The notes under the pieces were generated by a model. The model was not told the DNA's origin, made no database searches, and worked only from the letters and a program-made list of their open reading frames with translations. A DNA stretch of 62,821 nucleotides from Woeseiaceae bacterium (GTDB lineage: Bacteria; Pseudomonadota; Gammaproteobacteria; Steroidobacterales; Woeseiaceae): the NCBI GenBank assembly GCA_021773055.1, contig JAJFKV010000038.1, positions 1 through 62,821 on the forward strand. The letters run 5' to 3'. The position numbers were made by a program, and so were the translations under genes. Shown piece by piece: positions 16,721 through 25,630 of the stretch; within the stretch, counting starts at the first letter, position 1, and the number at the start of each line of letters is the position of its first letter.

Positions 16721-18109
16721 TTAATGTTTTATACCACCCTCTGTCAGACCAGCAGGATCCAGCAGGCGGTCCAACTCTTCGTCCGTGAGCTCCGTCATCT
16801 CGCGCGCGACGTCCTTAACAGGCCGTCCTTGCTTGTACGCTGCCTTGGCCACAGCTGCGCCCTTTTCGTAGCCGATAACCGGGTTTAGCGCGGTAACCAG
16901 GATCGGATTGCGACCCAGTGCACGATTGATATTGTCCGTGTTCACCGTGAAGCCTGCGATAGCCTTGTCGGCCAGGCAGACGCTGGCATTTGCGAGTAAT
17001 TCGATGCTTTGCAACAGGTTATAGGCGACCACCGGTAACATGACGTTGAGCTGGAAATTTCCAGCCTGGCCACCCATGGCGATCGTTGCATCATTACCGA
17101 CAACCTGCGCGCAAACCATAGCCACAGCCTCGGGAATCACCGGATTTACCTTACCCGGCATGATGCTCGAACCCGGTTGCAATGCGGGCAGCGCAATTTC
17201 GCCGATGCCCGCCAATGGTCCTGAATTCATCCAACGCAGATCGTTGGAAATCTTGGTCAGGCTGACCGCCAGTACCCGCAGCTGACCGGACGTTTCCACT
17301 GCCGCGTCCTGGCTGCTCAGGCCCTCAAATTTCGACGCTGTCGACGAGAATGGGATACCGGTACGTTCGCCGAGCAATACGGCCACCTTGTCACCAAAAC
17401 GGGGGTGTGCGTTGATACCAGTGCCAACAGCCGTACCGCCTTGTGCGAGCTGCACCAGGCGCTTCATCGTGTCATTGAGTCGTTCAGCTGCATGATCAAC
17501 CTGTGATCGCCAGCCATCGAGTTCCTGACCGAGTGTGACCGGCATCGCATCCATCAGATGCGTGCGCCCTGTCTTTACGACTTCGCGAGTTTCATTCGCC
17601 TTGGCCTCGAGCACCTTGGACAGATGCTCCAGCGCAGGCAGCAGCTTGTCTTTAATGGACATGGCAGCGCTTACATGAACGCAGGTCGGTATGACGTCGT
17701 TGCTGCTTTGACTCATGTTCACATGATCGTTGGGATGCACCTCTGCACCCAGACCCGCGGTCGCCAGATGCGAAATCACTTCGTTGGCATTCATATTTGA
17801 ACTGGTACCGGAACCAGTCTGAAAAACGTCGATTGGAAAGTGCTCGTCGTAATCACCAGTAGATACCGTCAAAGCCGCATTCTGAATCGCAATCGCTATT
17901 TCACTTTTCAGGAGGCCCAATTCTGAATTGGCTCCAGCCGCCGCCCATTTGACGAGCCCGAGCGCCGCAATAAACTGGCGTGGCATTGGCAGCCCGGAAA
18001 TCGGAAAATTATCGACTGCGCGCTGTGTCTGCGCGCCCCAAAGAGCATCTTCCGGGACCTGCAGTTCACCCATACTGTCCTTCTCGATGCGGAATGCCTT
18101 ATCACTCAT
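16721..18109 (-). CDS. fumC: Class II fumarate hydratase
   Basis: It interconverts fumarate and malate in the TCA cycle. This oxygen-stable class carries no iron-sulfur cluster. The 462-residue chain has the superfamily signature GSSIMPGKVNPV, the active-site region TGSGTSSNMNANEVI and the GRTHLMDAMPVTLGQE segment. Length matches E. coli FumC (467). It is on the minus strand, divergent from purB, which belongs to the same enzyme superfamily; the 132-bp gap holds both promoters. Confidence 0.96.
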   Translation of the reverse strand: MSDKAFRIEKDSMGELQVPEDALWGAQTQRAVDNFPISGLPMPRQFIAALGLVKWAAAGANSELGLLKSEIAIAIQNAALTVSTGDYDEHFPIDVFQTGSGTSSNMNANEVISHLATAGLGAEVHPNDHVNMSQSSNDVIPTCVHVSAAMSIKDKLLPALEHLSKVLEAKANETREVVKTGRTHLMDAMPVTLGQELDGWRSQVDHAAERLNDTMKRLVQLAQGGTAVGTGINAHPRFGDKVAVLLGERTGIPFSSTASKFEGLSSQDAAVETSGQLRVLAVSLTKISNDLRWMNSGPLAGIGEIALPALQPGSSIMPGKVNPVIPEAVAMVCAQVVGNDATIAMGGQAGNFQLNVMLPVVAYNLLQSIELLANASVCLADKAIAGFTVNTDNINRALGRNPILVTALNPVIGYEKGAAVAKAAYKQGRPVKDVAREMTELTDEELDRLLDPAGLTEGGIKH

Positions 18110-18207
18110 TGCTTGTCTTGCTCCGTCCTGAAAATCTGCCGTCTGGCGGGGGTTAGATCGTGTATGATTCGCGCTTTGCGCGCGCTAGTCTACACTGGTT
18201 TTTACTC

Positions 18208-18245
18208 ATGAAAGTCGGTTGCCAATGAAAATTTCACAAGCATGA
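18208..18245 (+). promoter_or_regulatory. Tandem six-codon leader ORFs chained to purB
   Basis: Two minimal ORFs precede purB: ATG at 18208 encoding MKVGCQ, with TGA at 18226-18228; and ATG at 18225 encoding MKISQA, with TGA at 18243-18245. Each stop overlaps the next start as ATGA, the last overlapping the purB ATG at 18242. The three ATGAAA starts are spaced exactly 17 nt apart. No clear ribosome site precedes any of the three. Translation by reinitiation down the chain, or an origin by tandem duplication of the start region, are possible readings; both are inference. Confidence 0.5.
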
Positions 18246-19609
18246 AAATCTCTACACTCAAGGCACTCTCTCCGGCCGACGGTCGCTACTCCCAAAAGGT
18301 CAACGATCTCCGCGATATCTTCAGCGAATACGGGCTGATTCGATTTCGCATACTGGTAGAAATTCGCTGGCTGCAATGCCTGGCTGATGAGCCAGCCGTC
18401 ACGGAACTGGCCCCACTGACGTCAGTGATGAAAGACGTTCTCAATCACATCGTCGACAATTTTTCGATCGATGACGCCGAACATGTCAAGAAGATAGAAG
18501 CAACCACAAACCACGATGTAAAAGCCGTGGAGTACTTCATTCGCGAGAAGCTCGGCGACGGCCCCGAAACGCAAGCTCTCAAAGATTTTCTGCATTTTGG
18601 CTGCACCTCCGAAGATATCAACAACCTGTCTTACGCGTTAATGCTGCGCTCCGCCCGTTCTGACGTGCTGATTCCACAAATGCGCGACCTTCGGAACAAG
18701 CTGAACACACTCGCCAAAGAGAACGCGGAACTTCCCATGCTGTCACGCACACACGGACAGACAGCCAGCCCGACAACGCTCGGCAAAGAATTTGCGAATG
18801 TTGTTGCGAGGCTGGACAGGACTCTGGCGCAGTTCGGGAATGTCGAGATCCTGGGCAAATTCAACGGCGCAGTCGGTAACTACAACGCGCACGTCATCGC
18901 CTACCCGGAAGCAGACTGGCCAGCAATCGCACATCGCTTTATTGACTCGTTGGGAATAGAGCCCAATCCATACACAACGCAAATTGAACCACACGACTGG
19001 ACTGCAGAGTACTCGCACGCCTTAACGCGTTACAACACGATACTGATCGACTTTAGCCGCGACGTCTGGGCTTATATTTCGCTCGGCTATTTCAGTCAGA
19101 AAATCGCAAACAACGAAGTCGGCTCATCCACGATGCCGCACAAAGTTAACCCGATTGATTTTGAAAACGCTGAGGGCAACTTTGGCATGGCGAACGCGAT
19201 GCTGGGGCATTTTGCGGAGAAGCTGCCGATCTCCCGCTGGCAACGTGACCTGACTGACTCCACGGTACAAAGAAACCTGGGATCAGCAGTCGCGCACATC
19301 ATGATAGCGCTGCAATCGCTGCTAAAAGGCATCGGAAAAATACAGATTAACGAAGCGGCCATAAATGCGGACGTGTCACAGGCCTGGGAGGTGCTGGCGG
19401 AGGCCGTACAGACGGTTATGCGGCGCTACGGAATTCCTGAGCCCTACGAGAAACTCAAGGCGCTGACCCGCGGGCAGGCGGTCAGCAAAGAGATACTGAT
19501 TCAGTTCATCAAGACGCTCGATATTCCGGATAAAGAAATTGAGCGTCTATTGGCCCTGACACCGGAAACCTATGTTGGACTCGCGGCGCAACAGGCACGC
19601 GACATCTGA
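18242..19609 (+). CDS. purB: Adenylosuccinate lyase
   Basis: PurB catalyses two fumarate-releasing steps in purine synthesis: SAICAR to AICAR, and adenylosuccinate to AMP. The 455-residue chain equals E. coli PurB in length (456). It has ATTNHDVKAVEYF, HFGCTSEDINNLSYALM and SRTHGQTASPTTLGKE with its catalytic His. The signature loop GSSTMPHKVNPIDFENAEGN starts at about residue 294. The ATG overlaps a six-codon ORF stop. roxA follows after 12 bp. Confidence 0.97.
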   Translation: MKISTLKALSPADGRYSQKVNDLRDIFSEYGLIRFRILVEIRWLQCLADEPAVTELAPLTSVMKDVLNHIVDNFSIDDAEHVKKIEATTNHDVKAVEYFIREKLGDGPETQALKDFLHFGCTSEDINNLSYALMLRSARSDVLIPQMRDLRNKLNTLAKENAELPMLSRTHGQTASPTTLGKEFANVVARLDRTLAQFGNVEILGKFNGAVGNYNAHVIAYPEADWPAIAHRFIDSLGIEPNPYTTQIEPHDWTAEYSHALTRYNTILIDFSRDVWAYISLGYFSQKIANNEVGSSTMPHKVNPIDFENAEGNFGMANAMLGHFAEKLPISRWQRDLTDSTVQRNLGSAVAHIMIALQSLLKGIGKIQINEAAINADVSQAWEVLAEAVQTVMRRYGIPEPYEKLKALTRGQAVSKEILIQFIKTLDIPDKEIERLLALTPETYVGLAAQQARDI

Positions 19610-19621
19610 TTCGCAAACCGG

Positions 19622-20755
19622 ATGCTAATGCTGCCCGGAAATCTAAGCGTCGAGACTTTTCTCGGCCGGCACTGGCAAAAGCAAGCTCTATGCATGCCAG
19701 CCGCGCTGGCGCGAGTGCGGCCCGCGATTACGCGTAATGAACTCGGTTGGCTCGCCACTTTGGCGGATGTCGAATCTCGACTGGTCTTCGTTGAACGCGA
19801 TGGCAGGCGCTGCCGCTACCGCGCCGAGACGGGCCCTTTTGAACCGGAATACCTGCAAGCTTTACCAAAGCGGGACTGGACGCTGCTGGTGCATGACGTC
19901 GAAAAGCACTTGCCGGCGATGCGGGCATTGTTTGACCATGTACCGTTCATTCCGGACTGGAGGATCGGCGATCTCATGGTGAGCTTTGCGGCGCCCGGTG
20001 GTGGCGTAGGCCCGCACCGGGACAACTATGACGTATTTCTTTGTCAGGGAATCGGTGTCCGCAACTGGTGCTATACCGACGATGATGTTGCGCTGGACCC
20101 TGCTGCCAGTGACGACCTTGCATTGCTGACAGAGTTTGCTGGCAGTGAATATCTGGAAACTACCGCAGGCGATGTCCTGTATCTGCCGCCGGGAGTGGCC
20201 CATTGGGGAGTCGCGAAACGCGCCAGTATGACTTACTCCATTGGCATGCGAGCCCCGCAAGCCAGTGACCTCTCCATCGCACTGGATCAATCGACACCCT
20301 GTAAAGACGGCTTTTACCGCGACCCAGACTTAAACGTTGGCGAGGCAAGACCCGGCTATATATCGAAGCGTTCGGCAAGGCGCGCCACCGCATTGCTTGG
20401 CTTGCCTGACCAGAAACAAGGCGACGTTGCCGCTTCTCTTGGACATTTCGCGACGGAAGCCAAAGATTGGCTGCGACCTGAAGATGCCAATACCGACGAA
20501 ATAGAGGCCATGTTGTTCATATTGCAAAACGGGGGCTATCTCAGAATGCATGGCATGAGCCAAATCGCATATGACGAGCGAAATCTCTACGTCAATGGTC
20601 GGAGCACGGCGTTATCGGGAGATGCCGTCGCCATGATCGAACAACTTTGTCGCGAGCGAAAAATTTTCTGCGATAACAGTCGGGCTGGAAACGTTGCAAG
20701 TTTGCTACGTTGGATGCTGCAAAATGGCGCTTTCGAGATACCTGAGAAATTGTGA
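19622..20755 (+). CDS. roxA: Ribosomal protein L16 arginine hydroxylase (JmjC/cupin)
   Basis: RoxA/YcfD is a 2-oxoglutarate- and Fe(II)-dependent oxygenase that hydroxylates an arginine of ribosomal protein L16. The 377 residues match the family length (373 in E. coli). Iron ligands are visible as His132 and Asp134 in GPHRDNYDVFL and His194 in GVAHWGVAKR. IPDWRIGDLMVSFAAPGGGVG is characteristic. The C-terminal half is the dimerisation and winged-helix region. A second ATG at 19628 is possible. It follows purB; in E. coli purB and ycfD flank phoPQ. Confidence 0.93.
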   Translation: MLMLPGNLSVETFLGRHWQKQALCMPAALARVRPAITRNELGWLATLADVESRLVFVERDGRRCRYRAETGPFEPEYLQALPKRDWTLLVHDVEKHLPAMRALFDHVPFIPDWRIGDLMVSFAAPGGGVGPHRDNYDVFLCQGIGVRNWCYTDDDVALDPAASDDLALLTEFAGSEYLETTAGDVLYLPPGVAHWGVAKRASMTYSIGMRAPQASDLSIALDQSTPCKDGFYRDPDLNVGEARPGYISKRSARRATALLGLPDQKQGDVAASLGHFATEAKDWLRPEDANTDEIEAMLFILQNGGYLRMHGMSQIAYDERNLYVNGRSTALSGDAVAMIEQLCRERKIFCDNSRAGNVASLLRWMLQNGAFEIPEKL

Positions 20756-20912
20756 CCATATGTGAGGCGTATTCCGCCTGGGATTAATTTCTCAACTACG
20801 CCCAAAGCTAATAAGGGCGCGGGATACGATTGATTCTCATCACGATGTTCTGCGCCAAAACGTGACGCAGTTGGCACTGAACGCCACTTTTGCCCGGTAG
20901 TATCGGCAGTCT

Positions 20913-21410
20913 ATGGAACAAGCACGCGAAAAAGGCAGGCGCTGGGTCATCTCGACGAAAGAAGAGATGCAGCAGGCAACGATGGAAGTTGTGAGTGAGG
21001 CGTCACGACGAGTGTCGATATTCACACATGATCTCGAGCCGGGCATTTACGATAACCACGAATTTCTCGAGATTGTGAAACGCATGGTGCTTTCGCAGGC
21101 CTATGCGCGAATTCGAGTATTGATTGCTAACCCTGCACGGGCTGTAAAGAACGGCAACAACCTGGTGCATTTGGGACGTCGATTGAATACATACATCGAA
21201 TTTCGGAATGTGCGAGAAGACTTGCGCACACACGCCGAGGCGTTTTGTATCGCCGACGAAACAGCGCTTGTCTACCGACTGCAGGCAGAACGATGGGAAG
21301 GTATCGCCGATACCTACGAACCCGCCGTTGCCAGACTGTACGGAAAAATGTTCGACGAGATCTGGTTAGCCAGTGAAGTGGAAATGGAATTTCGCCAACT
21401 CGGCATTTAA
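20913..21410 (+). CDS. Conserved protein of unknown function (DUF7931-like)
   Basis: This 165-residue soluble protein has no signal peptide or membrane segment. Its features include VSIFTHDLEPGIYDNHEFLEIV, RIRVLIANPARAVKNGNNLVHLGRRL and an acidic-aromatic tail (YEPAVARLYGKMFDEIWLASE). This resembles the conserved protein found near purB/roxA in pseudomonads and other gammaproteobacteria, where it may be fused to a GNAT domain; here it is free-standing. The alternating strand and helix layout with H and N residues vaguely recalls PLD-like folds, but no HKD motif is present. Function unknown. Confidence 0.7.
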   Translation: MEQAREKGRRWVISTKEEMQQATMEVVSEASRRVSIFTHDLEPGIYDNHEFLEIVKRMVLSQAYARIRVLIANPARAVKNGNNLVHLGRRLNTYIEFRNVREDLRTHAEAFCIADETALVYRLQAERWEGIADTYEPAVARLYGKMFDEIWLASEVEMEFRQLGI

Positions 21411-21469
21411 GGAATCGGCCGCTTACGGCCTCGTACGAGCGCACCCCGCGCCCGAAATTGGGAACAAGG

Positions 21470-21961
21470 ATGTATCCAACCGATCTGACAGTTTCTGCTG
21501 TCGTAGACCTCGACGGCAGGTTTCTGCTCGTAGAAGAAAAAGCCATGGGCCGTAAGGTCCTCTCGCAACCCGGTGGGCATATCGAATCTGGCGAGTCACC
21601 GGAGGATGCGGTCGTTCGCGAAACAATGGAAGAAACCGGTTGTGAGGTTGAGTGCGGCGAACTTATCGGCGTTTATCTCTGGATTCACCCACAAACCCGA
21701 CAGCAGTTTCTGCGTATTGTGTACTCGGCTAAGTTCATCTCTTGCGACGAAGATCGACCACTGGACGAGGGGATCATCGCTCGTCGCTGGGCGACCCTGG
21801 CGGACCTCGAATCGCGGCAGCCTATGCTGCGCTCACCAGCCGTACTGCGCTGTGTTAGAGACTACGCCGCCGGCAAACGCCAGTCTGACACCCTCCTTGC
21901 GGGCATGCTGCCATTGCAGCACAACGTCCATAGAGTTCTCGCCACAGCCGACTTGGTTTGA
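21470..21961 (+). CDS. nudJ: Nudix phosphohydrolase NudJ
   Basis: NudJ-type enzymes hydrolyse nucleoside tri- and diphosphates and HMP-PP. The 163 residues from ATG 21470 contain a full Nudix box, GGHIESGESPEDAVVRETMEETGCEV. Family-typical VSAVVDLDGRFLLVEEK precedes it, and WIHPQTRQQFLRIVYSA follows. A TTG at 21458 would add four residues. E. coli nudJ lies directly before mnmA; here a TonB receptor and a TfoX-N gene separate them. Confidence 0.9.
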   Translation: MYPTDLTVSAVVDLDGRFLLVEEKAMGRKVLSQPGGHIESGESPEDAVVRETMEETGCEVECGELIGVYLWIHPQTRQQFLRIVYSAKFISCDEDRPLDEGIIARRWATLADLESRQPMLRSPAVLRCVRDYAAGKRQSDTLLAGMLPLQHNVHRVLATADLV

Positions 21962-21993
21962 TCTAATACCTGATTCGCTCCAGGACACATCTC

Positions 21994-24036
21994 TTGCGAC
22001 AACTCTTGTCCGCGGGGTTGCTGGTTTTGATCGCAACCAGCCCGGCCCATGCAATTTCGGAATACGCTGAACTCGATGAGGTCGTTGTTACGGCAACGCG
22101 TCGTCCCGTTACCACGGAAGACATTTCCTCCGCGTTGACGCTGGTAGACCGCGCGAATGTCCTGTCACAAAAGCTGTTAACTGACACTTTAGGAATGAAC
22201 GCGGGCGTCTTCCTGCAGCAAACAACCCCCGGGCAAGGAGCAGCGATCATCCGTGGTCTGAAGGGGTCGGCCATACTGCACCTGGTTGATGGCATGCCAC
22301 TCAACAACGCTATTTTTCGCAGTGCACCAACTCCGTACCTTGCGCTCGTTCCAACCACCGCAGTTGAACGCGTCGAAGTCATCAGGGGAACGCCGGCATC
22401 GCTGTACGGCAGCCAGGCAGTCGGTGGTGTCATTCAGGTTGTTTCCCGAGTACCGGATTTCGAATCGGAAGACACTCAATACCGCCGGGATTTAATGTTG
22501 GCATTTGATACTGCCGAACTGCAGCAGTCGATCAAGGGAGTGCTGGATGTCGGTAACCGGCGTTTGGCCGCATCGCTGAGTGGCGAGTATCTCATCACAG
22601 GTGATCGCCAAGTTGGCGGCGGCGGCCGCATTGCGCCATCCGGCTATAAATCGAAAGCGGCTCGTTTCGTTCTAAGCGCTACACCGTCGGACTCCAGGTC
22701 GTCGTTGTTCGACCTGCAATTCGTCGAGCAACCAGGAACGCCCCGTATTGATGAACTCGTGCCTGGTTTTGGTCAGACGCTGCCCTCTTCCTCAGAGTTT
22801 TTCTTTGCTCCTAGTCAACGCTTGTTCGTGCATGGTCAGCACATAGTCACCGACGCTGCGTTGGGTCTTGACTGGCATATCGATGCGGCCTGGCAGCGTA
22901 TTGACGATGACCGGACCACGCGGGAATTCGAGACGACGACGCGGCGTCACGAAACCAATCAAAGTGACCTCTACGCGCTATCGATCAACGCGATTGCCGT
23001 GACATCATCTACATCCTGGATAGTCGGCGTGGACCTGGAGACTGACGAGGTGCAAAGCACCCGCCACGAGGAAGATACTGCGACGGGAACACTCACCACC
23101 GTGCAATCTCGATTCCCGAACGGCTCAAGGATCAATCAGGCGGCGCTGTTTGGCAACGTGGACTGGACGGTTTCAGGCCGCTACCACATTAATGGCGGAC
23201 TCCGAATAACCAGCGTAGAAATCGATGCCCCGGCCACACCCTCAAATGCGGCCGCAACAATCTATATACAACGACTCAGTGGTGATTTGGGCTGGAATTT
23301 TAGCTTCACTGACACATGGCAATTTGTCGCCAACGCTGGAATCGGTTTCAGGGCGCCGAACATCTCCGATCTCGGCGCGCTCGGCGAACGACCAGGGAAT
23401 CGCTTCAATATCCCAAACACCGATTTACGGGAAGAACGTGTGCGGCAACTGGATATTGGTATCCGACGGCATGCTGAGCAAATGCGTTTTGAATTCATGA
23501 TCTATGCCCTGCGCTTCGATGATCGAATCACCTCTGCACTAACGGGTGACGTTACAAATGAAGGACGAAATATCGTTCAAAGTGTTAATGCTGCGGAGTC
23601 ATCCATACACGGCTTGGAAGCGGGAGTCGATATCGAACTTTCGAACAATATTCGTGCGCACGCCGTACTGAATTACACTTGGGGTCGCGAGAGTATCGGA
23701 TCCGACGCGTCGCAACCGGCGGACAGGATTCCGCCATTGAGTGGCGAGCTTGGTTTGCGAATCGACCTGAATACGCAGTGGTCGCTCGCGAGTTGGCTGA
23801 CAGTTGCTGGCGAACAGGATCGCCTGAGTGATCGAGACATACGCGACGTGCGCATCGATCCGAACGGCACTCCGGGCTGGGTGATACTTGGAACGCAAGC
23901 GAGCTGGAGACCGAATGACACCTGGAAGATCGATCTCGTCGCCGACAACCTGCTCGACAAACGCTATCGGGTACACGGCTCTGGAATCGATGCACCGGGC
24001 CGCAATTTTTCAATCATGATTCGTACGACCTGGTAA
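21994..24036 (+). CDS. TonB-dependent outer-membrane receptor
   Basis: This 680-residue transporter has a signal peptide (about residues 1-20, ending AHA), a TonB-box-like ELDEVVVTATR and a plug domain. The plug carries IIRGLKGSAILHLVDGMPLNN and VERVEVIRGTPASLYGSQAVGGVI. A 22-strand barrel follows, ending in RNFSIMIRTTW with a terminal aromatic residue. The start is TTG at 21994, 8 nt after AGGA. The size is BtuB-like, but no cobalamin riboswitch is visible in the 32-bp leader and the ligand is unknown. It interrupts the nudJ-mnmA neighbourhood. Confidence 0.92.
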   Translation: MRQLLSAGLLVLIATSPAHAISEYAELDEVVVTATRRPVTTEDISSALTLVDRANVLSQKLLTDTLGMNAGVFLQQTTPGQGAAIIRGLKGSAILHLVDGMPLNNAIFRSAPTPYLALVPTTAVERVEVIRGTPASLYGSQAVGGVIQVVSRVPDFESEDTQYRRDLMLAFDTAELQQSIKGVLDVGNRRLAASLSGEYLITGDRQVGGGGRIAPSGYKSKAARFVLSATPSDSRSSLFDLQFVEQPGTPRIDELVPGFGQTLPSSSEFFFAPSQRLFVHGQHIVTDAALGLDWHIDAAWQRIDDDRTTREFETTTRRHETNQSDLYALSINAIAVTSSTSWIVGVDLETDEVQSTRHEEDTATGTLTTVQSRFPNGSRINQAALFGNVDWTVSGRYHINGGLRITSVEIDAPATPSNAAATIYIQRLSGDLGWNFSFTDTWQFVANAGIGFRAPNISDLGALGERPGNRFNIPNTDLREERVRQLDIGIRRHAEQMRFEFMIYALRFDDRITSALTGDVTNEGRNIVQSVNAAESSIHGLEAGVDIELSNNIRAHAVLNYTWGRESIGSDASQPADRIPPLSGELGLRIDLNTQWSLASWLTVAGEQDRLSDRDIRDVRIDPNGTPGWVILGTQASWRPNDTWKIDLVADNLLDKRYRVHGSGIDAPGRNFSIMIRTTW

Positions 24037-24047
24037 GCGAGCTCGAT

Positions 24048-24377
24048 CTAGCGCTTTTTCTTTTTCCGCGGTTTTGGTGTCGGTAGTTCGGCCGCTGTAA
24101 GTGTAATCAGCTGCGTTAGCCAGTCGCTATCTTCGATTTGTTCACCGACAAGAAACGAGTTCCTTGCTCCCTCATAGGGCGGTGCTTCGACAACCTCTCC
24201 GATGAAAGACCGCCCGGCTACGGTTGGCTTGACGAATAATTGATCGTCACAGATCAGGGCGACGACCTTGTCGTGAGAATACAGGGTGCACCCGCCGAAC
24301 ATCTGGCGGAAACGAACATCACACGACGGATCGATCTGATCGACAACAAACTCGATGAATGCCTGGTCATTCGCCAT
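24048..24377 (-). CDS. TfoX N-terminal domain protein
   Basis: This 109-residue protein, from ATG 24377, consists of a TfoX-N domain: FIEFVVDQIDPSCDVRFRQMFGGCTLYSHDKVVALICDDQLFVK, ending in a basic tail (KPRKKKKR). Full-length TfoX/Sxy competence regulators also have a C-terminal helix-hairpin-helix domain, absent here. Stand-alone TfoX-N proteins are common and mostly uncharacterised. It is convergent with the TonB receptor and divergent from mnmA. Confidence 0.85.
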   Translation of the reverse strand: MANDQAFIEFVVDQIDPSCDVRFRQMFGGCTLYSHDKVVALICDDQLFVKPTVAGRSFIGEVVEAPPYEGARNSFLVGEQIEDSDWLTQLITLTAAELPTPKPRKKKKR

Positions 24378-24441
24378 GGTCCTGCCTACGCTCCCTGGGG
24401 CGTGCCAATGCACGGTTTGAGGATGATACACTGCCGCGCCT

Positions 24442-25548
24442 ATGGCAACGACCCTCGAAAAACAGGTAGCGAACAAACGAGTCGTTCTCGGTCTTTCCGG
24501 GGGTGTCGATTCCGCTGTGGCCGCGATTCTTCTACAGAATGCGGGCGCCGAAGTTCATGCGCTGCATATGACGAACTGGGAGGATGACGATGGTTATTGC
24601 ACAGCCGCCGATGATCTTCAGGACGCCCGAAACATCTGCGAGCAATTGGCTATTCCCCTGCACCATGCCAATTTCTCCAAACAGTATCGGGACCAGGTTT
24701 TCGAGTATTTTCTCGACGAATACAAAGCCGGACGTACACCGAATCCCGATGTACTTTGCAATCGCGAAATCAAGTTTGGCGTGTTTCGCGACTACGCCAA
24801 GCGACTCGGCGGAGAGCTGCTCGCGACCGGACATTATGCCCGGACTGGTGTCGCCGATGGCCGGATTGCTTTGCTAAAGGGGTCTGACCCCTTTAAGGAC
24901 CAGAGTTATTTTCTGCACGCAGTCAGCGCCGAGGCGCTGGCCGAAACGGTATTCCCGCTAGGCGATATCCAGAAAGGCGAGGTGCGCCAGATTGCTCGTG
25001 ATGCCGGCCTGACTGTGCACGACAAGAAAGACAGCACCGGCATCTGCTTTATCGGCGAGCGACCATTTCGAGAGTTCCTCGCTACTTACCTGCCGGCAAA
25101 CCCGGGGCGAATGCGTACGCCTGGCGGTGAGGACATTGGTGAGCATCAGGGTCTGATGTATTACACGCTGGGCCAGCGACAAGGCCTCGGTATTGGCGGT
25201 CGCAATGATCGCGGAGAAGAACCCTGGTATGTCGTCGCCAAGGACCTGCAGGATAACGCGCTCATCGTCGCGCAGGGTGAACACGAGATGCTCTTCAGCA
25301 ACTGGTTGATTGCTACGGATACCAGCTGGATTGGTAGCACACCGCAAGGCATCGAAGACGGCTTATCCTGCCACGCCAAGGTCCGCTATCGCCAGGCCGA
25401 TCAGGCCTGTATCACAAGGGCGCTGGATGACGACAGGATCGAGGTTCGGTTCGACGCGCAGCAAAAAGCCGTGACCCCGGGTCAATTCGTTGTTATCTAC
25501 GATAAGGAACAATGCCTTGGCGGAGCGGTAATACACGAAATGGGGTAA
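24442..25548 (+). CDS. mnmA: tRNA 2-thiouridylase MnmA
   Basis: MnmA adenylates and thiolates U34 of tRNA-Lys, -Glu and -Gln using sulfur relayed from TusE. The 368-residue chain has the ATP pyrophosphatase P-loop SGGVDS at 19-24, catalytic Cys106 ([12 protein letters not shown]) and Cys202 ([12 protein letters not shown]). KDQSYFL lies at about 152-158. Codons 145-151 coincide with a perfect DNA palindrome, but the protein stays colinear with E. coli MnmA there ([13 protein letters not shown] versus RGLDSNKDQSYFL). hflD, which follows mnmA in E. coli, is absent; acnA comes next. Confidence 0.96.
   Translation: MATTLEKQVANKRVVLGLSGGVDSAVAAILLQNAGAEVHALHMTNWEDDDGYCTAADDLQDARNICEQLAIPLHHANFSKQYRDQVFEYFLDEYKAGRTPNPDVLCNREIKFGVFRDYAKRLGGELLATGHYARTGVADGRIALLKGSDPFKDQSYFLHAVSAEALAETVFPLGDIQKGEVRQIARDAGLTVHDKKDSTGICFIGERPFREFLATYLPANPGRMRTPGGEDIGEHQGLMYYTLGQRQGLGIGGRNDRGEEPWYVVAKDLQDNALIVAQGEHEMLFSNWLIATDTSWIGSTPQGIEDGLSCHAKVRYRQADQACITRALDDDRIEVRFDAQQKAVTPGQFVVIYDKEQCLGGAVIHEMG
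24875..24895. repeat. Perfect palindrome inside mnmA (GGGGTC type)
   Basis: Arms of 10 bp (TAAAGGGGTC and its complement GACCCCTTTA) flank a single T, giving a 21-nt perfect inverted repeat within the mnmA coding sequence. GGGGTC(A/T)GACCCC cores resemble small palindromes I associate with intergenic dispersed repeats in gammaproteobacteria. In the mRNA it would form a stable hairpin. The reading frame is preserved. Confidence 0.7.
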
Positions 25549-25630
25549 GCACTCCCATTGGCCATTGGATATAATGCGCCCCCCGCGGCCGTCTGGCCGC
25601 AGAGTCCAACGCGAATTTCGGAGAGAAAAT

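Noticed and set aside
16639..18109. fumC and purB as a recent duplication because both belong to the lyase superfamily
   Set aside because: They are ancient, clearly separate families with different signatures; adjacency is coincidental or regulatory.
20756..20912. Terminator between roxA and the DUF7931-like gene
   Set aside because: An AGGCG/CGCCT hairpin near 20764 has only a 5-bp stem and no T-run, too weak to call.
21962..21993. Cobalamin riboswitch before the TonB receptor
   Set aside because: The gap is only 32 bp and the previous gene ends immediately upstream; no B12 box is visible.
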